Source: Bordetella genomosp. 2
Lineage (GTDB): Bacteria; Pseudomonadota; Gammaproteobacteria; Burkholderiales; Burkholderiaceae_B
Assembly: GCF_002261345.1 (NCBI RefSeq)
Contig: NZ_NEVT01000003.1
Coordinates: 248,001 to 312,000, forward strand
Length of the DNA stretch: 64,000 bases
Reading direction: 5' to 3'
The position numbers and the translations under genes were made by a program. Positions 38,891-46,397 of the stretch are shown here, one piece after another. A model generated the notes under the pieces. That model worked only from the letters and a program-made list of their open reading frames with translations. It had not been told where the DNA came from and did no database searches. Positions within the stretch are counted from its first letter, which is position 1, and the number at the start of each line of letters is the position of its first letter.

Positions 38891-41116
38891 GTGCCGCCCA
38901 ATTTCGACTTTGCCCATACTACCCAGCTCGAGTCCATCGAGTTGCTGTCGTCGCGATCCAGCCGTGTCGATTTCGACGCGGGCGACGGGCTGCACCTGGT
39001 AGTCGAGGCGCATGCGCCTGGTGTGTTCCGCCTGCGCTGCGGCGAGGCGAACCTCCTTACCGACGAGAAACCCGGAGCCCGTGCGCGGGCCGCTGCTGAA
39101 ATGCTGCTCGCCCGCCAGGAGGCGGTGGGCGAATGCACCATCGTGCCGCGCGACGACGGCAATGGCTGGCGCATCGCGCAGGGAGACATCGCGCTGGACA
39201 TCCAGTCCAGTCCCGTGCGCATCGCGCTGTATCGCGGCGAGGCGCAGGTGCTGGCGTCGGACGTATCCGTGCACGAGCCGGCCTTCGGCCACAACGCGCT
39301 CGACGAAATCGAGCACGCCGTCTGGAATGCCGCGTTCGCGCTGGACGCGGGCGAACGCGTCTACGGCCTGGGCGAAACCCCTGGCGACCTCAACCGCCGC
39401 GACGAGGCGGTGGTGTCGGATGACCCCGAGCACCGCGCCCTGCCGCTGGCCTGGAGCCCGCGCGGCTGGGGCGTCTATGCCAACACGTTGCGCCGCGTGC
39501 AGCATGGCGTGGGCGTGCCGCCCACCGAATCCGCCTACACGCTGACCATCGACGACCCGGTGCTGGACCTGTTCCTGTTCGCCGGCGAGCCGGGCGAGAT
39601 CCTGAACCAGTACACGGCGCTCACAGGGCGGGCAGGGCAGCCCGTGCTGTGGGCCATGGGCGCCTGGCTGCAGCAGGCCGAGGGCGAGATGCCCACCCAG
39701 ACCGCCGCGCTGGTCGCGCAGATGCGCGAATTGCAGCTGCCGCTGGACGCCGTCAAGCTGGCCGGGCCGGCCGCCTGGGGCTTCCAGGCCGACAAGGCGG
39801 TGTTCGAATGGGACGCCCAGCGGTTCCCCGATGCGCGTCAGATGCTGGCGCTGTTCCACAAGCACCACGTCCACGTGGCGGCTGTCGGGTTTCCCGGCGT
39901 GATCCAGTCCACCCCGCTGTTCGAGGAACTGGAGGACCGCGGCTGGCTGCTGACCCGCGCCGACGGCAGCGCGCAGGTGTTCGACGGCAACGAGGCCACC
40001 GCCGGCCGTCCCTACGGCCTGCTCGACCTGACTTACCGCGACGTCTACAACCTGTGGATCGAGCGTCATCGCCAACTGATCGAAGACGGCCTGGACGCGC
40101 CGGTCTGCGACGCCCAGATCGCCATTCCCGACGATGTCAGCGCGCGCAACGGCGAAAGCGGCCCGGCGCTGCGCACCATGTATCCGCTGCTGGCGCGCCG
40201 CGCGCTGTTCGACGCCGTGGCGGGCCACAAGGTGCCGCCCGAAGGCGTGGTGCCCAGCACCGACCTGTTCCCGGCGGCCCAGCGCCTGCCATGGCAGCTC
40301 GGCCCGCGCGTCACCAACGACTGGCAGGGCCTGGAGCACACGCTGCGCACGGCGCTGTCCATCGGCGCCAGCGGCGTGCCGGTGCAGGTGCATGCCATCG
40401 GCTCGGCCACCGCGCCGCTCGACGGCATGACGCCCGAGCTGTACCTGCGCTGGCTCACCGCCGGCGTGTTCTCCGCCAATTTCTGCTTCCAGGGCATTCC
40501 GGCCTTGCTGCCGTGGTCGTTCGGCGACGCGGCGCTCGAGCAGGCGCGCACCTGGCTGCAATGGCGCTATCGCCTGATCCCGTACGTGCTGGGCGCCATC
40601 GAGGATTCCGTGCGCACCGGCCTGCCGGTGCAGCGGTCCATGGCGCTGAGCTTCCCGCACGACGCCCACGCCCACGAGTGGGACCTGCAATACTTGCTGG
40701 GCCCGGCCTTGCTGGTGGCGCCGGTGACGCGGCCGGGCAACAGCGTGCGCGTCTACCTGCCCAAGGGCGAGGCCTGGTGGGACCTGAACACCGGCCATCG
40801 CTACGAGGGCGGCACCACCTGGACGGTGGAATGCGGGCTGGACAAGTTCCCCGTGTTCGGCCGCGAGGGGCACATGCTGTGCCTGGGCCCGGTGGCCCAG
40901 CATGCGGGCGAATTCAATTCGGCGCGCATCCTGGACGAGGTCTGGATGTTCGGCATGCCGGTGCACAACCCGGTAGTCATGCGCAATAAAATCCGCGTGA
41001 TGCAGATGCAGGGCTCCAGCTACATCAAGGGGCTCGAAGGACTGCGCATCCTGCCCTCCGAAGGGCTGGAGGTCAAGCGCCGCGGCGCCGAGGTGCGCAT
41101 CTCGCGCGCCCGCTGA
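38891..41116 (+). CDS. GH31-family glycosidase-like protein with degenerate active-site motifs
   Basis: The 741-residue protein matches the GH31 order: N-terminal beta domain with VYGLGETPGDLNRR (157-170), then a TIM barrel and C-terminal beta domains. Aligned by eye to the alpha-xylosidase YicI, the nucleophile region KTDFGE becomes VCDAQI, keeping Asp407 but losing the following Glu. The acid/base region (AQRFPVHWGGD) becomes AQRLPWQLGPR, with Arg473 in place of the Asp. The SHDIGG loop becomes VHAIGS (500-505). The gene is full length with normal GC bias, so it is not decaying. It may be a non-catalytic or altered-function protein; no signal peptide is seen. Confidence 0.75.
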   Translation: MPPNFDFAHTTQLESIELLSSRSSRVDFDAGDGLHLVVEAHAPGVFRLRCGEANLLTDEKPGARARAAAEMLLARQEAVGECTIVPRDDGNGWRIAQGDIALDIQSSPVRIALYRGEAQVLASDVSVHEPAFGHNALDEIEHAVWNAAFALDAGERVYGLGETPGDLNRRDEAVVSDDPEHRALPLAWSPRGWGVYANTLRRVQHGVGVPPTESAYTLTIDDPVLDLFLFAGEPGEILNQYTALTGRAGQPVLWAMGAWLQQAEGEMPTQTAALVAQMRELQLPLDAVKLAGPAAWGFQADKAVFEWDAQRFPDARQMLALFHKHHVHVAAVGFPGVIQSTPLFEELEDRGWLLTRADGSAQVFDGNEATAGRPYGLLDLTYRDVYNLWIERHRQLIEDGLDAPVCDAQIAIPDDVSARNGESGPALRTMYPLLARRALFDAVAGHKVPPEGVVPSTDLFPAAQRLPWQLGPRVTNDWQGLEHTLRTALSIGASGVPVQVHAIGSATAPLDGMTPELYLRWLTAGVFSANFCFQGIPALLPWSFGDAALEQARTWLQWRYRLIPYVLGAIEDSVRTGLPVQRSMALSFPHDAHAHEWDLQYLLGPALLVAPVTRPGNSVRVYLPKGEAWWDLNTGHRYEGGTTWTVECGLDKFPVFGREGHMLCLGPVAQHAGEFNSARILDEVWMFGMPVHNPVVMRNKIRVMQMQGSSYIKGLEGLRILPSEGLEVKRRGAEVRISRAR

Positions 41117-41117
41117 A

Positions 41118-41135
41118 GCCGCCCGACCGGGCGGC
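41118..41135 (+). repeat. GC hairpin after the GH31-like gene
   Basis: GCCGCCCG and CGGGCGGC form an 8-bp perfect stem with a 2-nt centre, 1 nt after the stop. It lacks a T run, so it is at best a weak terminator or mRNA stabiliser. Confidence 0.45.
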
Positions 41136-41244
41136 GTCCGCATGGCGCCGCCCGGTATGCTATGGTTCGGCGCGCCATGCCCGCCGGCATCGCCGTTTTC
41201 CTGGACCGCAGGGTGCCGCCGGGCATCCTGGCCGGCTTCTTTAT

Positions 41245-41288
41245 ATAACTATTAGTTATTAAAAAGAGAACAATCAGTCGTTCTCTTT
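41245..41288 (+). promoter_or_regulatory. two dyads upstream of metN
   Basis: ATAACTATTAGTTAT (41245-41259) is a perfect palindrome around one base. AAAGAGAAC (41263-41271) and GTTCTCTTT (41280-41288) form a perfect 9-bp inverted repeat. The block is AT-rich, 31 bp before the metN ATG, and probably holds promoter and operator. ATAAC/GTTAT half-sites recall LysR-type sulfur regulators, but the cognate regulator is not known. Confidence 0.55.
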
Positions 41289-41318
41289 AGAAGCGCGGTC
41301 CGCCACAATCGCAACGTC

Positions 41319-42407
41319 ATGATTCACATCGAGAACCTCTCAAAGACCTACGCGACCCCGCATGGGCGCTTTGAGGCATTGCGCGACATCAGCCTGCAGA
41401 TCGAGCAGGGCGAGGTGTTCGGCATCATCGGGCCCAGCGGGGCCGGCAAGAGCACGCTGGTCCAGTGCATCAACCTGCTCGAGCGCCCCGACCGCGGCGA
41501 GATCGTGATCGGCGGCACGCCGCTGACCGGCCTGGACGAGGCGCGCCTGCGCAGCCAGCGCCGCCGCATCGGCATGGTCTTCCAGGGGTTCAACCTGCTG
41601 GCGCGCCGCACCGTCTACGGCAACGTGGCGCTGCCGCTGGAAATCGCCGGCGTGCCGCGCGCGCAGATTCCCGCCAAGGTCGAGCGCCTGCTGGCCCTGG
41701 TGGGGCTGGAGCACCTGCGCGACCGCTATCCCAGCCAGATCAGCGGCGGCCAGAAGCAGCGCGTGGGCATCGCCCGCGCGCTGGCCAATGATCCCGACGT
41801 GCTGCTGAGCGACGAGGCCACCTCGGCGCTGGACCCGGAAACCACCCACAACATCCTGGCGCTGCTGCGCGACATCAACCGCCAGACCGGCGTGACGGTG
41901 GTGATGATCACCCACCAGATGGAGGTGGTGCGCGAGATCTGCGACCGCGTCGCCGTGCTGTCGCAGGGCCAGGTGGTCGAGCTGGGGCGCACCCAGGACA
42001 TCTTCGCGTCGCCGCGCCATGAGGTCACCCGCGCCATGGTCTCGGCGGCCACCGCGTCCGATCTGACGGACGGCACGCTGGCCGCCACGCGCCAGCGCAT
42101 CGCCGAACTGGCGGCGGCGCGGCCCGGCAGCGCCGTGCGACTGCTGCGCGTGCGGCTGGCCGGCGGCGCCTCGGCCGGCACCCTGCTGTCGGACCTGACG
42201 CGCCAGCACGCGCTCGACGTCAGCCTGGTGCAGGCCCGCGTCGAAGACATCCAGGGCGTGGCGGTCGGCACCTTGTTCGTGCTGGCGCAAGGCACGCCCG
42301 CCGCGCTGGCCCAGGCCCTGGCCGACCTGGCCGCGCAAGACATTCCCGTAGAAGAAATCGCCCATGAGTCCGCAACTGATCGACCTGCTCACCACCTCGC
42401 TGCTTGA
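41319..42407 (+). CDS. metN: methionine ABC transporter ATPase MetN
   Basis: The 362-residue protein has Walker A GPSGAGKSTLVQC, signature [15 protein letters not shown] and Walker B VLLSDEATSALDPETT. The C-terminal ACT-like NIL domain (about 270-350, AVRLLRVRLAGGASAGTLLSDLTRQHALD) lets methionine inhibit transport in the family. MetNIQ imports L- and D-methionine. The 3' end overlaps metI by 44 nt in another frame, an unusually long overlap. Confidence 0.93.
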   Translation: MIHIENLSKTYATPHGRFEALRDISLQIEQGEVFGIIGPSGAGKSTLVQCINLLERPDRGEIVIGGTPLTGLDEARLRSQRRRIGMVFQGFNLLARRTVYGNVALPLEIAGVPRAQIPAKVERLLALVGLEHLRDRYPSQISGGQKQRVGIARALANDPDVLLSDEATSALDPETTHNILALLRDINRQTGVTVVMITHQMEVVREICDRVAVLSQGQVVELGRTQDIFASPRHEVTRAMVSAATASDLTDGTLAATRQRIAELAAARPGSAVRLLRVRLAGGASAGTLLSDLTRQHALDVSLVQARVEDIQGVAVGTLFVLAQGTPAALAQALADLAAQDIPVEEIAHESATDRPAHHLAA

Positions 42408-43017
42408 GACGCTGCTGCTGGTGGGGGTGCCCAGCCTCATCGCGGTGCTGGTGGGCATTCCGCTGGGCGTGGTGCTGGTGGTGACCGCGCGCGGCGCCAT
42501 GCTGCAGAACCTGCCCGTCAACCGCGTGCTGGGGGCGGTCGTCAATATCACCCGCTCGGTGCCGTTCATCATCCTGATGGTGGCCATCATCCCGTTCACG
42601 CGCCTGATCGCGCAGACCTCCATCGGCACTACCGCGGCCATCGTGCCACTGTCGGTGGCCGCCATCCCGTTCATGGCGCGCATCGCCGAGAACGCCATGC
42701 GCGAAGTGGATGTCGGCCTGCTGACCGCCGCCCGCGCCATGGGCGCCAGCCCGCTGCAGATCATCGCCAAGGTGCTGCTGCCCGAATCGCTGCCCGGCCT
42801 GGTGGCCGCCACCATCGTCACCGTGATCAGCCTGATCGGCTATTCGGCCATGGCGGGCGCCATCGGCGGCGGCGGCCTGGGCGACCTGGGCATCCGCTAC
42901 GGCTACCAGCGCTTCCAGCCGGAGGTCATGCTGGCCGTGGTGGTGGTGCTGGTCGTGCTGGTGCAGGTCGTGCAGGGCCTGGGCGACTGGCTGGTACGCC
43001 GCATGTCGCATCGCTGA
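42364..43017 (+). CDS. metI: methionine ABC transporter permease MetI
   Basis: The 217-residue inner-membrane protein has about five helices and the permease EAA-type loop ENAMREVDVGLLTAARAMGASPLQIIAKVLLPESLPG. It begins MSPQLIDLLTTSLLETLLLVGVPS, like other MetI proteins, which supports the ATG at 42364 despite the 44-nt overlap with metN. It pairs with MetN as a dimer. Confidence 0.93.
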   Translation: MSPQLIDLLTTSLLETLLLVGVPSLIAVLVGIPLGVVLVVTARGAMLQNLPVNRVLGAVVNITRSVPFIILMVAIIPFTRLIAQTSIGTTAAIVPLSVAAIPFMARIAENAMREVDVGLLTAARAMGASPLQIIAKVLLPESLPGLVAATIVTVISLIGYSAMAGAIGGGGLGDLGIRYGYQRFQPEVMLAVVVVLVVLVQVVQGLGDWLVRRMSHR

Positions 43018-43045
43018 AGATTTCCCCACTCGCAACTCACGCATC

Positions 43046-43843
43046 ATGAACACCAAGTTTTTCAAGTCGCTGGCCGCGCTGGCCCTGGGCGCCACGTTTG
43101 TCGCGCAAGCCGCCCTGGCGCAGGACAAGCCGTTGAAAGTCGGCGTCACCGCCGGCCCGCACGCGCAGATCTTCGATGTGGTCAAGCAGGAGGCCGCCAA
43201 GCAGGGCCTGCAGGTCGAGGTCATCGAGTTCACCGACTATGTGCAGCCCAACGTGGCGCTGGCCGCCGGCGACCTGGACCTGAACAGCTACCAGCACCAG
43301 CCCTACCTGGACTCGGCCAACGCCGACCGCGGCTACAAGCTGGCCAGCATCGCCAAGACGGTGATCTTCCCCATCGGCATCTATAGCAAGAAGGTGAAGA
43401 GCCTGGACGAGCTGAAGCCGGGCGCGCAGATCGGCATCCCGAACGATCCGACCAACGGCGGCCGCGCCTTGCTGCTGCTGCAGGCGCAAGGCCTGATCAA
43501 ACTGAACCCCGAGGCCGGCCTGAAGGCCACGCCGATCGACGTGGTGGAGAACCCGCGCAAGCTGCGCTTCGTGGAGCTGGACGCCGCGCAACTGCCGCGC
43601 TCGCTGGACGACACCGACGCCTCCGCCGTGAACACCAACTTCGCGCTGGAAGCCGGCCTGGACCCCAACAAGGACGCCATCGCGCGCGAATCGGCCGAGT
43701 CGCCCTACGCCAACGTGCTGGTAGTGCGCGAACAGGACCAGGACAAGCCCGAGCTGCGCAAGCTGGTGGGCATCTACCAGAGCCCGGCGGTCAAGGCCTT
43801 CATCGCCGAGAAGTTCAAGGGCGCCGTGGTGGCGGCCTGGTAA
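43046..43843 (+). CDS. metQ: methionine-binding lipoprotein-type receptor MetQ (NlpA family)
   Basis: The 265-residue protein has a signal peptide (MNTKFFKSLAALALGATFVAQAALA, cut near residue 25) but no lipobox cysteine, so it is probably a soluble periplasmic receptor rather than a lipoprotein. The mature protein starts QDKPLKVGVTAGPHAQI, with the NlpA motifs VEVIEFTDYVQPNVAL, DLNSYQHQPYLD and IGIPNDPTNGGRALLLLQ. It follows metI by 28 nt and completes the metNIQ operon. Confidence 0.92.
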   Translation: MNTKFFKSLAALALGATFVAQAALAQDKPLKVGVTAGPHAQIFDVVKQEAAKQGLQVEVIEFTDYVQPNVALAAGDLDLNSYQHQPYLDSANADRGYKLASIAKTVIFPIGIYSKKVKSLDELKPGAQIGIPNDPTNGGRALLLLQAQGLIKLNPEAGLKATPIDVVENPRKLRFVELDAAQLPRSLDDTDASAVNTNFALEAGLDPNKDAIARESAESPYANVLVVREQDQDKPELRKLVGIYQSPAVKAFIAEKFKGAVVAAW

Positions 43844-43849
43844 GCTTCC

Positions 43850-43878
43850 TTGACGGAAAAGCGCGAATCGGTCATAAT
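43850..43878 (+). promoter_or_regulatory. tRNA-Lys promoter
   Basis: TTGACG (43850-43855) and CATAAT (43873-43878) are spaced 17 bp apart, with the tRNA starting 15 bp later. The -35 begins 7 nt after the metQ stop. Confidence 0.8.
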
Positions 43879-43892
43879 CTCGCGCTTCGGTC

Positions 43893-43968
43893 GGGTCGTT
43901 AGCTCAGTCGGTAGAGCAGCGGACTTTTAATCCGTTGGTCGCGCGTTCGAGTCGCGCACGACCCACCA
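43893..43968 (+). tRNA. tRNA-Lys, anticodon TTT
   Basis: The 76-nt cloverleaf includes the encoded CCA. The acceptor stem GGGTCGT pairs with ACGACCC, the D arm is GCTCAGTCGGTAGAGC, the anticodon loop is CTTTTAA, the T arm is GCGCGTTCGAGTCGCGC, and the discriminator is A. The anticodon TTT reads AAA and AAG. It has its own promoter and terminator, so it is a single-gene unit. No integrase or duplicated 3' end is found nearby, so no island is attached here. Confidence 0.97.
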
Positions 43969-43994
43969 CGAATTCGCAGTGAAATCAAGCGACT

Positions 43995-44025
43995 AGCGCC
44001 ACCCCTTGCCGGTGGCGCTTTTTCT
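43995..44025 (+). terminator. intrinsic terminator of tRNA-Lys
   Basis: AGCGCCACC (43995-44003) and GGTGGCGCT (44011-44019) form a perfect 9-bp stem with a 7-nt loop, followed by TTTTCTT. Confidence 0.88.
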
Positions 44026-44083
44026 TGCGCGTTCGGTTGCGGCGCGGGTTCGCACGCCGGCGCCCGCGCGCAACGAATAAGCC

Positions 44084-44992
44084 TCATCCCGGTCCGCCGA
44101 ATTTCTCGGCATACAGCTCGCACAGCCAGTCCACGAAGACGCGAACCCGCGGGGAAAGCTGGCGGTGCGATGGGTACAGTGCGCTGACAGGCAGGTCGGG
44201 GCACGCCCATTGCGACAGGACCTGGACCAGTCTGCCGGCCTGCAGATGTTCTTCCAGGCGGAAGCGCGGCACTTGGATCAGCCCGCAGCCGGCCAGGGCC
44301 GCGCTGGTATAGCACTCCGCGTCGCTGACCGACATCCAGCCGCTGGCCTCGAATTCCTGCCGCCTCCCGTCGACGATCACGGAAAAGGGATAGCGGTAGT
44401 CGTTGCCCCGCGAGAAGAATCCGATGCCCTGGTGCCGCTCCAGGTCGCTGGGGTGCTGCGGCGTGCCGTGCCGGGCCAGGTAGTCCGGGCTGGCGCAGAT
44501 GATCTCCGGCATGTTCGCCAGTTTCCTGACGACCAATGACGAGTCGCGCGGCTGGCCCGCCCGCACGACGCAGTCGATGCCTTCCTTGACGAGGTCGACC
44601 AGGCGGTCTCCGCTGCTGAGCACCACGTTGATGTTGGGATAGCGCGCCCTGAATTCGCCGATGCGCGGCAGGATGATCGTCGTGGCGTGCGCGCCGTGCA
44701 GGTCCAGTCTCAAGGTGCCATGGGGGTTGGCGACGTGCGTGCTGATGGAGGATTCGGCATCTTCCAGGTCGGCCAGTACGCGCCGGCTGCGCTCGTAGAA
44801 GGCCTGGCCGTCCAGGGTCGGCTTGACCTGGCGGGTGGTGCGGTCCAGCAGGCGCGCGCCCAGGCGGCTTTCCAGCTGCTTGATCGCATGGGTGGCCGTG
44901 GCGCGCGGAATATTCATCATCTCGGCGGCTTCCGTGAAGCTGCCGAGTTCAACGATCCGATTGAACAACTGCAACGCAACGAAGCGGTCCAT
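44084..44992 (-). CDS. LysR family regulator
   Basis: The ATG at 44992 gives 302 residues beginning MDRFVALQLFNRIVELGSF, the usual start of the CrgA/DmlR subgroup. The helix-turn-helix covers FTEAAEMMNIPRATATHAIKQLESRLGARLLDRTTR. The effector domain follows (GTLRLDLHGAHATTIILPRIGEFRARYPNINVVL). It lies 91 nt downstream of the lipoprotein hydrolase on the same strand, and no divergent partner is present, so its target cannot be read from context. Confidence 0.88.
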   Translation of the reverse strand: MDRFVALQLFNRIVELGSFTEAAEMMNIPRATATHAIKQLESRLGARLLDRTTRQVKPTLDGQAFYERSRRVLADLEDAESSISTHVANPHGTLRLDLHGAHATTIILPRIGEFRARYPNINVVLSSGDRLVDLVKEGIDCVVRAGQPRDSSLVVRKLANMPEIICASPDYLARHGTPQHPSDLERHQGIGFFSRGNDYRYPFSVIVDGRRQEFEASGWMSVSDAECYTSAALAGCGLIQVPRFRLEEHLQAGRLVQVLSQWACPDLPVSALYPSHRQLSPRVRVFVDWLCELYAEKFGGPG

Positions 44993-45082
44993 GACGGGCT
45001 CTCTATTTGTCGCTATGGGGGATCCGCGCCCGTTCCAGCATGGCGCGCCGCGGCGGGCCGGCATGCCGGCGCCAGTCCGATT

Positions 45083-46291
45083 CTATGGCGAAAGGGCTGC
45101 CCGCGAGTCGAGCGCGGCATGGTCCAGCACCTGCCGCATGACGCCGCCCTGCCAATCGAAGTACGGGTTGAATGTCAGGCGGGCGTGCACTTTTCCTTCC
45201 TGGACGTAGCCCCAGTCGGAATACCACACCGGCGCGCCCCGCTGGCAATCGGCGCGCGCGGCATCGGGCTGGCCATTCCAGCACAGGCGCAGACTGCCCG
45301 CGGCGCCATACAGCGCATTACCCGGCGCGAACAGCAGGCCCATGTGAGAAAACTGGCTGATCCGCAGCTCGGGCAGGTAGTCGGTCCGCACCAGCACCCG
45401 CGGGTCGCGGTCGAAACCGTCGCGCTTGCTGCCATACCAGATCAGGCGGCTGGCCGGGTGGGGGAACTGGGCGCTGAAGCCTTGCGCCAGGTAGCCGGTG
45501 TCCAGCACGGAGTCGTGCTCGGCCACCACCATCAGCACGGGCTTGCCGTACGGCCCGCTGGCCAGCGCCTGGCGGGCCCGGCGGCTGCTGCGGTAGAACT
45601 GCGCGAAACCGTTGGTGGGCACGGTCATGTAGCGCACGGCGTTCTGCATCGGGCGGATGCCGTCGGGCTCGCGCAGCCAGGGCCGCGCCCAGGCGATCAG
45701 CGGGGCCAGCCAGTCGTAGGCGCTGTTGGACAGGAAGGCCGGCGAAAAAAGCAGCAAGCCCGCCACATCGGGATTGGCATAGGCATGCTCGACGACCAGG
45801 TTGGCGCCGGTCGAGAACCCGCCCAGATAGACCTGCTCCACTTCGCGCCGCAGCGCGCGGGCCTGCTCGTCCACCACCCGGCGCCAATCTTCCAGGCTGA
45901 CGTCCAGCAGGTCTTCCGGGCGCGTTCCATGGCCGGGCAGCAAGACGGTGCGGACCAGGAAGCCCGCCGCGGCCAGCTGTTCGCCAATGTCGCGGAAGGA
46001 CCAGGGCGAGTCTCCCAGTCCGTGCACCAGCAAGACACCGCGGCGCGGCTGGCTTTCGGGACGCCATTCGCGCGGGGCGTTCCAGTCGATTTCGAGCGCC
46101 GGGTCGGCGCCTTGGTAGACGCGCCGTTCCAGCAAGAGCTGGACAGTGTCCTGCCGATAGGCGTCGAAAGAGACCTGCCGGGCGCCGGGCGCGTCATGGC
46201 CGGTGCCGGTGCAGGCCGCGGAGGCCAGCAACACGGCCGCGCCCGCGGCGCAGCGGGACAGGAAGCGTCTGGAGCGACGGAAGGCTTGCAC
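45083..46291 (-). CDS. lipoprotein alpha/beta hydrolase
   Basis: The 402-residue protein has a signal peptide with lipobox LASAAC, so Cys27 is the probable lipidation site. An alpha/beta hydrolase fold follows: GVLLVHGLGDSPWSFRDIGEQL (oxyanion region), the nucleophile elbow GGFSTG with Ser160, acid candidate Asp in VVAEHDSVLD, and His in SQFSHMGL. It resembles carboxylesterase and lysophospholipase-type enzymes. It should sit at the inner face of the outer membrane or in the periplasm. The natural ester is unknown. Confidence 0.82.
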   Translation of the reverse strand: MQAFRRSRRFLSRCAAGAAVLLASAACTGTGHDAPGARQVSFDAYRQDTVQLLLERRVYQGADPALEIDWNAPREWRPESQPRRGVLLVHGLGDSPWSFRDIGEQLAAAGFLVRTVLLPGHGTRPEDLLDVSLEDWRRVVDEQARALRREVEQVYLGGFSTGANLVVEHAYANPDVAGLLLFSPAFLSNSAYDWLAPLIAWARPWLREPDGIRPMQNAVRYMTVPTNGFAQFYRSSRRARQALASGPYGKPVLMVVAEHDSVLDTGYLAQGFSAQFPHPASRLIWYGSKRDGFDRDPRVLVRTDYLPELRISQFSHMGLLFAPGNALYGAAGSLRLCWNGQPDAARADCQRGAPVWYSDWGYVQEGKVHARLTFNPYFDWQGGVMRQVLDHAALDSRAALSP

Positions 46292-46397
46292 GGTAGCTGG
46301 GGTGTGTCGATGCGCCAGGGGAGGCTGGCCGATGTTCCATGCGGAAAAGCCCGGCCCGCACGGTGAATGATGATACTGCGCCCGGACCGGCGCGGGC

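Noticed and set aside
36968-41143. A 1391-residue open frame on the minus strand opposite mnmC and the GH31-like gene
   Set aside because: It is antisense to two recognisable proteins, has low-complexity His/Gln/Arg composition and no domain; a GC-rich shadow frame.
41118-41157. Intrinsic terminator after the GH31-like gene
   Set aside because: The hairpin is GC-rich but no T run follows; listed only as a repeat.
43893-44025. Genomic-island attachment at tRNA-Lys
   Set aside because: No repeated tRNA 3' end, integrase or mobility gene occurs near it in the window.
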